DNA of 64,000 nt from Lineus longissimus (Eukaryota; Nemertea; Pilidiophora; Heteronemertea; Lineidae). Numbering within the stretch: position 1 is the first letter of the stretch; the number at the start of each line of letters is the position of its first letter. A program made the position numbers and the translations under genes. The notes beneath the pieces were generated by a model. That model did no database searches and was not told the DNA's origin. It saw only the letters and a program-made list of their open reading frames with translations. Location: assembly GCF_910592395.1 (NCBI RefSeq), contig NC_088323.1, positions 11,395,501 through 11,459,500 of the forward strand. The letters run 5' to 3'. Of this stretch, positions 54,450 through 64,000 are shown one piece after another.

Positions 54450-55837
54450 ATGTATTACCCATTGGCAACGAAGCATAAGGATAACATTACATTTGACTTC
54501 TATCACTTTGATGCCTATGTTACAGCTAACAGCTTTTTCAAAGCACAAGAAAGTGATATCACGCCAGGGTTTTTAAAATTGAAAAACAGAGATGATTGTC
54601 TTAGACTTGAAAAAAACCCACTGATGTTCTACCAGAATCAGTTTAACATGGCCGTCTGGTTCGCGACAACTGGATGTGGCATTTCACTCGAGCACCTGAA
54701 CAGCAGTAATCAAATGATCAGATCATTTTACAGGTTCCACACTTACTATCAAATCAGAAAAATTATGAAGAACCTTGATATCCCCATTTTGGGAGAAAGC
54801 AATTTCAACGAAACAAACAATAACATTAATCATAGGAAACTAGGCGAGTTACTAAGTGAGTTTGGCTTAAAAGACGAATTTGATTTTTCAGTGTTTGAAA
54901 GTAACGAGGGGTGGACTTCCTGGAGTGTACCGGATTACAATCCAAACATAACTGATCCGGGCTACTACATCAATAATTCGAAAATCAATTTCTTCTTAAT
55001 GCAAGTTCACGAGAATAGAATGCCACCAATGTTTAAATCTGATTGGGACGCTGGGATGTCTAATTTCAAATATCCAGATACTTTCATCAAGTGGCACGTC
55101 AAACAACACAAGAATGTATTTGATGTGATAAAACAGAAACCAGACCATAGAGAGATCAAAACATACCAACAATTCATGACTCTTAAGTCCTCAGGTTTCT
55201 CGAATCCAGGGATAGAAAGATTGAATGATTCCATCATAACATATGTTTACTGTATACTGGGATCACAGGCCCTAACTAGAACCCCGATTACTGGGCAGCC
55301 AGGAACAGAGTTAGACGCACATAAGGAATTCATCAGCTGCTAAGTGATTCAATTGAACAGCATGTGGATATCCCTACCTCAATTGCTAGATACCAGAAAG
55401 CATTGTTGGACACTCACACACGATTAGACTATGTAATTGCCCCAGGCCTGTACATCATAGGGTCTGACATGATACTCAAGGTCGGTAAGATCGAGAATTA
55501 CAATAACAATATTCTGGTAGCAACTAAACACTTAAAGCCTGGTAAGAATGACATTAACAATGAAAAGACTATCCCTCCTCCATTGATGCAAGGTCAAACT
55601 GCTAAGAAGATAAGGGTTAAGACTAATATTACCACACCCAAAGATGTGAAGACTTCTGTGTCCAGTAAAACTGCTGTAACAAGTAACACTGACGCAACCG
55701 GTAGGCCTGATGTGTCCAGTAATACTGATGTGCCCAGTAAGACTGATGAAACCAGTAAATCTGATGATACCCATGAAACAATCAAGTTTTTACTCTATGC
55801 TGTTGTTGGCAGTTTAATTCTTATTACTGTAAAGTAA
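54450..55837 (+). pseudogene. MYYP protein of Polinton B, frameshifted
   Basis: Homologue of 50468-49080, with the same blocks (ITPGFLKLKNRDDCLRLE, MAVWFATTGCGISLEH, GIERLNDSIITYVYCILGS). The first frame ends at 55343. The reading continues from about 55332 in another frame with SIARYQKALLDTHTRLDYVI to 55837, so one base is missing near 55331. The C-terminal tail has repeated Ser-Asn-Thr-Asp words and a membrane span, and no DHE. Its stop TAA is directly followed by the ATG of the next gene. Confidence 0.9.
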
Positions 55838-56992
55838 ATGGCTGAAGGAGGAGATGTTCCAATGGATGAGATGCAGGGTTCTCCATTTCCAGCAGCAAAC
55901 AGTAGAACTGCTGAAACATCATTCAATAACTTATTACTTGATGAAGTAGCAAATTACAACACAAATAGTATTAACTTAACTGAATATACTACATTCAATA
56001 CACCAGAAAGAGTAAGAAGTTTTGACCTTGAATTAGAAAGCGATAAGTTAATATACGCAGATATTATGGATAAACTTGATTATTCATTGAGTAAAGCAGG
56101 ATGGAAATATGACAAGAAAAAACTGATTAATCAAGAATTAAGTGCATTAGGTCTCACAGATCACGCTTTGGGAGAAATTAGAGGGTTAAAACAAGCTGGG
56201 GATAAATATGCAGCAGTTAAGATGAAGTTAGGTATGAAAGAAGAAGAACATAGCAATCTAACAATAAAATATGATAACATAGAAGAAGAACTTAACAGTA
56301 AAAAAGAGACTATGCTAACCTAGAAGAAACACATAACAATCTAATAAGAGACTCTACTAATACTGTAGAAGAAGATGCTAACGAAAAGGAAGAGCTAAGA
56401 AGAGAAAAGGAAGAGCTAAGAATAAAAATTGAGAGAGTGAAAGAGGAACTGAATAGAGAACGTGTCAAGGTACTTGAATTAGACAGAGAAGCTGAAAGCA
56501 ATGCAAAAAGACTGAAACGTTTGATCATTGATGTCTTGATGTCCAGATTCAAATATTTTACTCAAGGACAGAATCAAGTTACTTTTTAAGGTTGAAGGCC
56601 TTGCAATTGCTGCAATAGTAACTGCAGTGACTATGATACTGACAACTTTAAGTCTTAGTATCAGTAATGCTTTGAAACCTGTGGCTAAACCAGTACCTCC
56701 AACTCCTACGCCTCCAAGTCCTATGCCACCAAGTCCTACTCCACCATCAATTCCAGATAAAGTGAAAGAAGGCCTCAATAAGTTAGCTGAATGGCTAAAA
56801 GAACTGGTTAAGAAATCAGCTGCGGCTTTACCGGGAATCATCGGTTCTATTGTCTCATTTCTTCAGAAATCAGTTGGTGCAGTTGTTGGATTCATGGCTG
56901 AAAATCTAGTCATTCTAGTGATTGTTGTCGTTAGCTCAATAATTTATGGTTTAATAGAAGGTGTTAAAGCTGTTCAGTCAGAGATGAAATGA
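55838..56992 (+). pseudogene. Coiled-coil membrane protein of Polinton B, shortened and frameshifted
   Basis: Homologue of 49069-47540. The first frame ends at 56323. Coding continues in a second frame with a Glu-rich coiled coil, shifts again near 56540 and ends in the open block KLAEWLKELVKKSAAALPGI and membrane segment to 56992. The central 120 residues of the A protein are absent. At least two indels are needed to explain it. Confidence 0.85.
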
Positions 56993-57054
56993 TCAAATTA
57001 ATGATTGATTTTTCAAGTAAATTAATGATTGATTTTTCAAGTAAATTAAATAGA

Positions 57055-58093
57055 ATGACAACTGGAGTACTGCTCAACACTGAAAGGAGTCATAAGATTC
57101 CACTCGGATTAAAGGCCGAGAGAAATCATCACATTATCACACACAATCTGTCTTCTGCTAATCCAAAAGAAACATTGTACAGTCCTTCAAAAAAGTAAAT
57201 GGACACACAAAAATCAAATTTTCTTGAAAACGGCTGGTGATAAATCGATTCGGTTTGCTGCATTTGATAGGACATTTAGTTGTGCATCATGGTATCTACC
57301 ACATAAAAATTAGCCATTTTATCTAATACCGACTTTTATTGATTTACAAAAGGCCCCAAAATCAACTTTTTTGTTTCCGATTTTTTTCGTACTTTTTCTT
57401 GATAGGATGAATCACCATGATGAAAAACCCACGTCCCCATCAAGGTGATGAAAATATCTTGTGTTAATTGGTGGGAAACAGCATTTGATGTCAAAATTTT
57501 GCACCTTGTTTATTGACTTTGGAATTACTTTGGAGAAGTCGACCATAGCCATCTATTACGACTGGGTAGATCACTTCAAAACTGTCAACGTAACGGCCAA
57601 TGAAACGCTGATCAACGAGAACATAAATTTTCCTCGAATGTCCATAAAAGGACTATTACTTCTCTTCATCTCTAATTACACTGATGGTTCAAGAGATTCT
57701 GAAAAGTTTGAAAATCCTAACATCACAAAAGTTCAAATAACAATCGAAGGAGTTGCTAATCAGGTGTTTCCAGAAGGAATGAGAATGCTAGATCAATGGG
57801 CGGAGATCAAGAAACACTTCATGACCGAAGACTTAAAGAAAACTTACGACTGAAACATGTCTATGAAAAAGTACTATGGAGACTCGAATAACTACGGGCT
57901 TTGGTTGGACCTGAGAACTACAGAAGACAACAGATTACACGAATCGGGCAAAAAGCTTCAAAACACTAAAGATGGTATTCAATTGTCGATAACAAAAGAA
58001 TCTGGAAAGGGGCCATACAAAATCCACATATTTGTGGTTTCTGACGCTCAAGTTAACATTCAAAATTCACAGATTGTTTCCTTGCAACATTAA
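57055..58093 (+). pseudogene. MCP: Major capsid protein of Polinton B, middle lost and stop codon inside
   Basis: The start MTTGVLLNTERSHKIPLG is present, but after about 43 residues (near 57180) the sequence turns to unrelated AT-rich DNA until about 57545. The second half resumes with YYDWVDHFKTVNVTANETL and runs to 58093, with TGA at 57851-57853. About 170 codons of the first jelly roll are missing, so no capsid can be made from this gene. Confidence 0.9.
57184..57545. other. Foreign or replaced segment inside the capsid gene
   Basis: About 360 bp without similarity to the capsid gene of Polinton A and without visible repeats at its borders. Its origin is unknown. Confidence 0.5.
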
Positions 58094-58170
58094 GATTGTT
58101 TCCTTGCAACATTAATATTATTCGACTGCAACATTAAGATTATTTGACTGCAACATTAAGATTATTTTAC
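58083..58170. repeat. Tandem repeat across the capsid stop codon, 22-bp units
   Basis: Four units of the type TGCAACATTAAGATTATT stand at 22-bp spacing. The first contains the capsid stop codon. Compare 33461-33536 in Polinton A. Confidence 0.9.
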
Positions 58171-58205
58171 AGTCAAGAGGAATCAATAGATTTCATTCTA
58201 AATAA

Positions 58206-58442
58206 ATGGAAACACCAGGAAAGAAGGAAATCATCAATACACTGTACCAAAGTGTGTTATTGTCAACGGCAAAAATTGGTTACTCGTATTTACTTAAGAG
58301 ATTCTTGAGAATTACCATTGGCCCGCCAAGTCAGGCAAACTTAGAAGAGATTCTGAAACTTGGCGGAATTGTAGCAGTCAGTAGTGTAACATTGGAATAC
58401 TTTTACGATCAAGGTATTTTACCCAGAAACATAATCAAGTAG
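58206..58442 (+). CDS. Small Polinton membrane protein, Polinton B
   Basis: A 78-residue homologue of 33555-33791, intact, with GPPSQANLEEILKLGGIVA and YFYDQGILPRNI. The start ATGG follows AATA. It is one of three genes in this element without visible damage. Confidence 0.8.
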   Translation: METPGKKEIINTLYQSVLLSTAKIGYSYLLKRFLRITIGPPSQANLEEILKLGGIVAVSSVTLEYFYDQGILPRNIIK

Positions 58443-58479
58443 AATTTAAGTGCAATAAATAAAAATTTAAGTGCAATAA

Positions 58480-59242
58480 ATGGAAACCGTGGTGTACATT
58501 AATTCCAGTGACTACCCAGAACAGAAATCACATGATTTAACCATACATCTGAACACTGAAATTCAGAATGTCATTAGCGTCAGTTTGACATTTGCAGGTA
58601 TACCTTGTACATTCTACAACATAAGTAAAGCAAAACAAAATAACGAAATGAAGTTGCGTGGATTTTCGTTGACAGTTATCACAATACCCGATGGTCTCTA
58701 TGACCTAGACAGCTTTTCAAAGGTTTTTGCAAATATTGAAAGAAAATAGTTTAAGCAGAAATACTGTTAAGTTTTATGTTGATGAACCCACTGGTAGGGC
58801 AGTAATGAAGATGCTTAAGAGAAAAAATGCGGAGTATTTCCAGATTATGTTTTCTGGTAAAAGCAATGAATTATTTGGCTTTAAATCGGAATGGCCTTAT
58901 CCCTTAGATGCTGATACCTTAGATGTAGATAAATCAACAAAGGGTGAGTTTGTAAGCGAGAGGCCCATAAATTTTAGACCAATGGACTATTTTGTTTTCC
59001 ACTGTGACATCATCAACAATGTAATGAGCAATGGCGTGCCATCAGATGTCTTAGCCACTAGACCAATAAAAGAAGCTAACTTTGGAGACATGATAGCATA
59101 TTCCTTTGGAGATAACATGGAAATTCCGTGCAAATCAAGTGTTGGCAAGTTGAATATTCGCCTAATAGATGAAAACAATGACATTATCGACCTTAATGGT
59201 TTTGATGTACAGTACCAATTGACCTTTACTCACTGCGCCTGA
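58480..59242 (+). pseudogene. Penton-like protein of Polinton B, frameshifted
   Basis: Homologue of 33849-34595. The first frame (to 58749) covers SDYPEQKSHDLTIHLNTEI and TIPDGLYDLDSFSKVFAN. An indel near 58735 moves coding to the frame that runs through LFGFKSEWPYP, FHCDIINN and LNIRLIDENNDIIDLNGFDV to 59242. Otherwise it is well conserved, so the break may be young. Confidence 0.85.
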
Positions 59243-59258
59243 TTTTTTACTAAACTAA

Positions 59259-59696
59259 ATGGCAGGCATAGCTATGATGATTGGTTCTGCGCTGGTGAAT
59301 GGTTTAGCCTTCACCGGTTCTGGCTACCTTTTTAAATCACTAGACAAGAATGGCTACGAGGCTGAAATGAAGAGACATAATTTAGCACAAGAGCAATTGC
59401 AAAGAGCAACCACAGAATGGGATGAGCATAGGAAAAGTGCCATTGACTTCGTTAACCTTGAATTAAAGAGAGAACATGAAGCGGCAATTGACTTCAAAAA
59501 TGCCGACGCCGCACTTTCATTGTACAACAGTTTAAACCCACATAATGGAATTACCATTCCTAGACAACCGCAATTGAGCGACTACTACAAGCCCAGCGAT
59601 GAAATGAAGAATTACGAATACCTTTGGATCATTTTAGGATTGAGTGGCTTGGGTTTGGGGATTTACTATTTTGTTGGAAGGAAGAAGAAAGACTAA
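59259..59696 (+). CDS. Polinton membrane/coiled-coil protein, Polinton B
   Basis: A 145-residue homologue of 34617-35075 and intact: hydrophobic start (MAGIAMMIGSALVNGLAFTG), charged helix (RHNLAQEQLQRATTEWDEHR), PQLSDYYKPSDEMKNYEYLW, membrane span and basic end. The bases after the stop repeat the last codons (GGAAGAAGAAAGACTA) twice, a small local duplication. Confidence 0.85.
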   Translation: MAGIAMMIGSALVNGLAFTGSGYLFKSLDKNGYEAEMKRHNLAQEQLQRATTEWDEHRKSAIDFVNLELKREHEAAIDFKNADAALSLYNSLNPHNGITIPRQPQLSDYYKPSDEMKNYEYLWIILGLSGLGLGIYYFVGRKKKD

Positions 59697-59725
59697 GGAA
59701 GAAGAAAGACTAGGAAGAAGAAAGA

Positions 59726-60340
59726 CTAAACGTGAATAATACCATACGGGTGTTCTAGTCTTATGATTAATTTAGATCCTTTCGTCTTTTTAAGGGCATC
59801 TATGTATTTTTGCCTCTGGTCTTTAGGAATAACACTATTTTCTTCTAAGGCGTCTTTCATTGCCGATTCATCCTTGTTGAAAAACAGGACTAAAACCCTT
59901 ATGTTCTCTCTGAAGTCCTTAACAACAGAGTTGTACTTCTGAACGAGTAACCAAACAGTCAGATTGTAGTGTCTTCCGGAAAAGGCAAGATTACATAACT
60001 CAGACACCTTCTTCTTTGTGTCTCTCAAATTAGCACAGTCGTCAATGATGAATAATGTCTTTGATCCTTCGAAGGCCATGGTGGCAAATTGAAGCACGGG
60101 GTCTAAATTATTGGCTAAAGCAATTGGATTGACAATGAAAACATTCTTGTCTTCGTAAATCCATCTCCTATTGTACGTCTTGTTTCTGAAGTAAGTGGGA
60201 CAGAAAATGACTATGTTCTGGAACTTATGACGATATTCCTTCTCTAAGAGGTCAAGAGCAAAACGGGTCTTACCGCAATTGGTGACTCCTGAAATTAACA
60301 TGTTGTGTGCCCCGAAAACTAGTATGTATTTTGCCTTCAT
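59726..60340 (-). CDS. ATP: DNA-packaging ATPase, Polinton B
   Basis: A 204-residue protein, intact, about 80 percent like 35692-35072 by eye. Walker A GVTNCGKT and Walker B TLFIIDD are kept, as is GRHYNLTVWLLVQ. Its start is again 4 bp from that of the integrase, within CATTTAAATG. Confidence 0.95.
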   Translation of the reverse strand: MKAKYILVFGAHNMLISGVTNCGKTRFALDLLEKEYRHKFQNIVIFCPTYFRNKTYNRRWIYEDKNVFIVNPIALANNLDPVLQFATMAFEGSKTLFIIDDCANLRDTKKKVSELCNLAFSGRHYNLTVWLLVQKYNSVVKDFRENIRVLVLFFNKDESAMKDALEENSVIPKDQRQKYIDALKKTKGSKLIIRLEHPYGIIHV

Positions 60341-60344
60341 TTAA

Positions 60345-63100
60345 ATGAGTAAAACAGAACTAAAAGACCCAGACAAAGTCCAGTCGAACCCAGACAACAT
60401 CGAACAGTCGAACCCAGACAACATCGAACAGTATCTGAGAGATTTGTACTACAATCCTGAAAGTCCTGTGGCTTACAGTTCATTAAGTAAGATATGGAAA
60501 CAAGTAAGGGAAGATTGTGTTACTAGTAAAACTAGTAACAAAATCAGGTACAATGAAGTAAAATAATTTCTAGACACACTACCAACTCACCAACTACACA
60601 AACCGGCCATTAAGAAATTTACGTTCCGAAAGACAATGGTATCTTACATCGATCAACAATGGCAAGCAGATCTTGTGGACATGCAAAAATTTGAGAAACA
60701 AAATAAAGGCAACAGATTCATTTTGACAGTAATTGACCTATTCAGTCGATATGCTTGGGCTATGGGCGTTAAGAGCAAGAGAGGAGAAGAAATCAGAGAT
60801 GCATTTAAAGTGATCTTTGAGGAGGCTAAACCAGAGACAATCCAATTTGACGAACCCTCACCGAAAAGCAGTGTGATATCAGTCAGGATTCAGTCAGGTT
60901 GCAGTGTTACCTCACATTTTTATGGCAGTGTTGAAATCAGTGGAAAGCAGTCACAGGGAGTGTTTTTCAGTCACGCAATACCAAAGCATACAGTTATACA
61001 GCAATCAAAAATAGAGGTTAGGGAGTCATAAGCAGTGGTAAGACAGTCAAAATCAGTGGTAAGGCAGTCAAAAGCAGTGCTCATTTAAATATTTAGGCTG
61101 ACTGATTTCCACTGCTTTTGACACTGAAAATGACTCCCCACTATGCATCATGCACAGGGCTGGCAGTGGGGTTCAGTGTTAATTTAAATATTTCGCAGCA
61201 CACTGAATCCACACTGAAACACCACTGATTTTGACTGCCATTTCCAAAACCTCTTGGAGGGAGCAGTCATTTTCAGTGTTAATATGAATAATTTATTTAA
61301 TGGCATGCAGGCACGGATGCCGAGAGAGGTTTGGGGGACGTGACCCCCCTGTGCTGATGACAACCAAAGAAATTGTTCGAAAAAGCAAAAACTTCTAGCG
61401 AACTGTTACTTTTGCTCTCCTATTTTAGACGGTGTGTTTGCGTCCAATATGGCAGTGATGACGTCATCTGCACAAATAGAGGACATCGCCATTGCATGAT
61501 GACGTGACACAGTAAAAAGATGACAAATTCACGTCCTTGACCTACGTCATTGCAAACTTTGTCATAATGACAGTGATCAGATGGGGTTACTAGACAATTG
61601 AAACGACACATTGCACATAGCTACTGTCAGTGATGTCAGGGATTGAAGCTAGATCAAATTGACGTCCAAATAAAGTAACTGCACGCAGCCTGTAGAATAA
61701 TGATCTACTGATTGATGTGTATTGAGCTCCCATGCAGATAATTTGCAGTGTATGCATACATTACAATTAACACCTTTAGGGCCTACAGTAGATGCATGAA
61801 GATACATGCAGATATCTTGCAGTGTATGCATGCATTACAACACCTATAGGGCCTACAGCCTTCTTGATTTGCTGAAAATACAACTTCAGTGTCTGTCTAG
61901 ATTACCCTTTTTGCATTCATTTGGCTCCTTATGTGTTCCAATTCAAACTGACTAAAACTCCCCTCTTCTCATATTGAAATTCGGGTAAATATCGAGAAAT
62001 ATGAAGAGCTACCATGATTTCTTGAATGTTTGACTATCAAATTCAAACTTACTAGCTTCCTGTCTCAGGTTGCATTATGGGTGATATTTAACACTGAATT
62101 TGACTGCAATTACCACTGCTTTACACTGCCATCAAGTCTTAATCTCACCAGTCATAAAGCAGTGGTTTTCAGTCATGTTGAAAATGCCACGGGTTTCGAT
62201 CAGAGTTGGAGAAGTGGAAATCAGTGGTCTTTCAGTCATAGGCAGTGTTTTTGAAATACGTCGTTCATAATGATATGCAAGTGGCAGTGCTTTGCAGTGG
62301 TCTTTCAGTCAAAATCAGTGGTATTAAAACATTAAGAAAAAATGATATGCCTAAGACAGTCATATGCAGTGGGGGTTTCAGTCAAAAGCAGTGTGATGCA
62401 GTCATTTTCAGTGCACTGCCTTTCGGTGAGGGAAGGCAATGAGTTCTACAACCAACACTTCAAAAAACTCTTGACAGAAAACAACATAGAGTGGTTCTCT
62501 ACATTTTCAGGTAAGAAGGCAGCAGTTGTGGAAAGATTAAACATAACTTTAAAGGATAAAATGTGGAAATACTTCACCGCAAAGGAAACTGACAAGTGGG
62601 TCGATGTCTTAGATGACTTGGTGAGCGGCTACAACAACTCATTTCACTCCTCAATAGGGATGAAAATAATTGACGCCAGAAAGAGGGAGAATGAAGGAAC
62701 TGTCTGGTACAACCTCTACGGCATACATCTTAAAGAAACATTTGGAGATCCGAAGTACAAGGTGGGCGACAGCGTCAGAATTTCAAAGTACAAGACTTTT
62801 TTCGACAAAGGCTACTTGCCCAATTTTACTGAAGAAGTCTTTCAAATAAGACAGATAGTATTCACTCATCCAATCGTCTACAAACTTGAAGATTATCAAA
62901 AGGAAGAAATTCAAGGATATTTTTGCGAACAAGAATTAAGTTATGTTACCAATCCTGACCAACTAGAGTACAAAATAGAGAAGATAATGAGGTACAAGAC
63001 CACTAAAGGTAAAAAATACGAATTAGTGAAATGGAAAGGCTACAGTGACAAATTCAATGAATGGTTGCCAATTTCAGACATAAAAAGCCTAAAAACATAA
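60345..63100 (+). pseudogene. INT: Integrase of Polinton B, split by a TIR element
   Basis: The N-terminal part has a 24-bp tandem duplication (SNPDNIEQ twice) and a TAA at 60564-60566 just before FLDTLPTHQLHKPAIKKF. The core has WQADLVDM and ends at TIQFDE, where the 1578-bp element 60855-62432 has landed. Coding resumes with GNEFYNQHFKKLL, VVERLNITLK (Glu) and the chromodomain (ELVKWKGYSDKFNEWLPIS). The insertion thus cuts the second catalytic Asp motif. Unlike Polinton A, the chromodomain region is free of indels. Confidence 0.93.
60855..62432. mobile_element. Non-autonomous TIR element, copy 2 (1578 bp)
   Basis: Same ends as copy 1 (CCCTCACCGAAA). 2-bp duplication AA at 60853-60854 and 62433-62434. 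It shares nearly all sequence with 11851-13514 and has two rather than three 74-bp units (near 61734-61858). Confidence 0.95.
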
Positions 63101-63125
63101 AGGATAAAATCTTTTTATCCTTTAA

Positions 63126-63782
63126 ATGGAGAGTCAAATAATAGTGAACAACTATGGTACATTAAATGTTAATTTAGGTACAGTAAATGTTAATTTTGGG
63201 ACATTAGTGACAGGTAAGGAATGTGTTAAGTGCGATGCATCTAAATTTGAAAGTCATTTTGAAAAGAACAGAAGAGGCAATTTACTGGACTACTGTAAAT
63301 CATGTGGTACCAAAACAAAGACATGCGGTAAATGTGAAGAAGTGAAATTACTAAGCGATGGTGAATTCGGTAAAGAAGGAAAAAGAGGGAAATGTAGAGC
63401 TTGTTTTAATTCATACTACAAAGGTTATCTTAATAAGAGTGGTAATAGAGACAGTCAAAACGTGAGAGTTAGTCTTAACCGTATTTCTAAAGGAGAGTGT
63501 ACTGGTAACTCGGAATTTCGTCTAGGTTTTTCCAATGATTTCTTCAGGGATTGGTTAAACTACCAAAGGAGTCTATCACAAATAGTAGATGAGGAGTTGG
63601 ATCATGTTCTACCAATCAAGGAATTCAAAGATCACCCAGAACTGTGTTACTCTTGGTTTAACATGCGGCCAATGTCTAAAACACAAAACAGACAGAAGAG
63701 TGCCACAGTTGACTGGAGTATTTTCAAAGAGCAATTGGACCGCTCAATTAGCTTTATGATCAATAAGCATAATGAAAACTGA
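63126..63782 (+). pseudogene. HNH endonuclease-like protein of Polinton B, cut short
   Basis: Homologue of 36899-37714 with the same cysteine pairs and ELDHVLPIKEF, CYSWFNMRPMSKTQNRQKSA. TGG has become TGA at 63780-63782, which removes about the last 28 residues. Further similarity continues to about 63860 and then runs on in an unknown frame to the window end. It lacks both ten-residue DHE blocks and so documents the empty sites. The N-terminal repeats of GTVNVNFGTL differ from A. Confidence 0.85.
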
Positions 63783-64000
63783 TTTGTCTATCGAGACGGT
63801 GTCTATTGAGACGAAAACATGATAAAAGAGTGGAGAAGGATAACAAACAAGTATTTTGGGTTTTATCCCGAGTTTTACAATAAGTTTCTACTTAATGATA
63901 TTGCGTTATTGAACAACGTCATCTTTCAAAATGAATTAAACCAACAAGAAGCAGACAGTTTTACTAAGGAGTTGAATGTGAAAGTTTCAAGTCTAAAACA
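63783..64000 (+). other. Remainder after the HNH stop, window end
   Basis: A short duplication of GTCTATYGAGACG follows the stop, then the lost HNH tail (ERRITNKYF-like) and an open frame with LLNDIALLNNVIFQNELNQQ that leaves the window. Confidence 0.4.

Larger units (their letters stand above)
54022..64000. mobile_element. Polinton B, left part, cut by the window end
   Basis: It starts AGTAATAGGGAAAC and has MYYP, coiled-coil, capsid, small membrane, penton-like, membrane/coiled-coil, ATPase, integrase and HNH genes in that order. Its proteins are close relatives of those of Polinton A. Many are broken. No double-hairpin copy is seen. PolB and the right TIR would lie beyond the window. Confidence 0.88.

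Noticed and set aside
60367-60430. GACAAAGTC and repeated CAGTCGAACCC in Polinton B integrase as double-hairpins
   Set aside because: This is a 24-bp direct duplication without the two-hairpin layout.

Overview
The window is nuclear DNA from an animal, probably a marine invertebrate (species not determinable). It is AT-rich, almost empty of host genes and packed with layered transposable elements: non-LTR and Ty3/Gypsy retrotransposons, Tc1-like and other terminal-inverted-repeat elements, a dispersed family with AGCTCACCT ends, and two Polinton/Maverick elements (virus-like transposons with protein-primed DNA polymerase, retroviral-type integrase, packaging ATPase and double-jelly-roll capsid genes).

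Layout. 1-10200: non-coding with a non-LTR 3' end, tandem repeats and repeat-family copies. 10180-13797: relic multi-copy gene split by a 1.66 kb TIR element. 13.8-21.7 kb: mostly unassigned, one possible host exon (16842-16987), repeats. 21.7-25.75 kb: decayed Gypsy gag-pro-pol on the minus strand. 25.75-28.9 kb: repeat modules and a CR1/L2-like reverse transcriptase. 28936-52205: a Tc1/mariner-like element split by Polinton A (29174-50695; 6-bp target duplication CTTGCC; about 160-bp TIRs starting AGTAAT). 52.2-54 kb: repeat remainder and a coiled-coil relic. 54022-64000: Polinton B, cut by the window end.

Polinton A has a nearly complete gene set: capsid protein, small membrane protein, penton-like protein, membrane/coiled-coil protein, ATPase and integrase with start codons 4 bp apart, HNH nuclease, a basic protein, a glycine-rich membrane protein, PolB, a second penton-like protein, and on the right the Polinton-conserved hydrophobic and coiled-coil proteins. 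Its capsid gene is split by a non-LTR insertion, and integrase, two right-side genes and the second penton-like gene carry breaks. Polinton B has homologues of many of these, mostly frameshifted or split, with the two rightmost genes of A placed at its left end.

Main discovery: Polinton A carries about 23 copies of a 27-bp double-hairpin element, each normally flanked by a 3-bp target duplication. The net gain is 30 bp, ten codons, so the copies sit in frame inside PolB, the HNH nuclease, a penton-like gene and others. Polinton B shows the matching empty sites. Covarying stems, open reading in five of six frames, replacement of the TGA spacer in the sixth, and tandem and permuted dimers point to a very small mobile unit, like the double-hairpin elements of fungal mitochondria or the Rickettsia palindromic elements, but inside a nuclear virus-like transposon.
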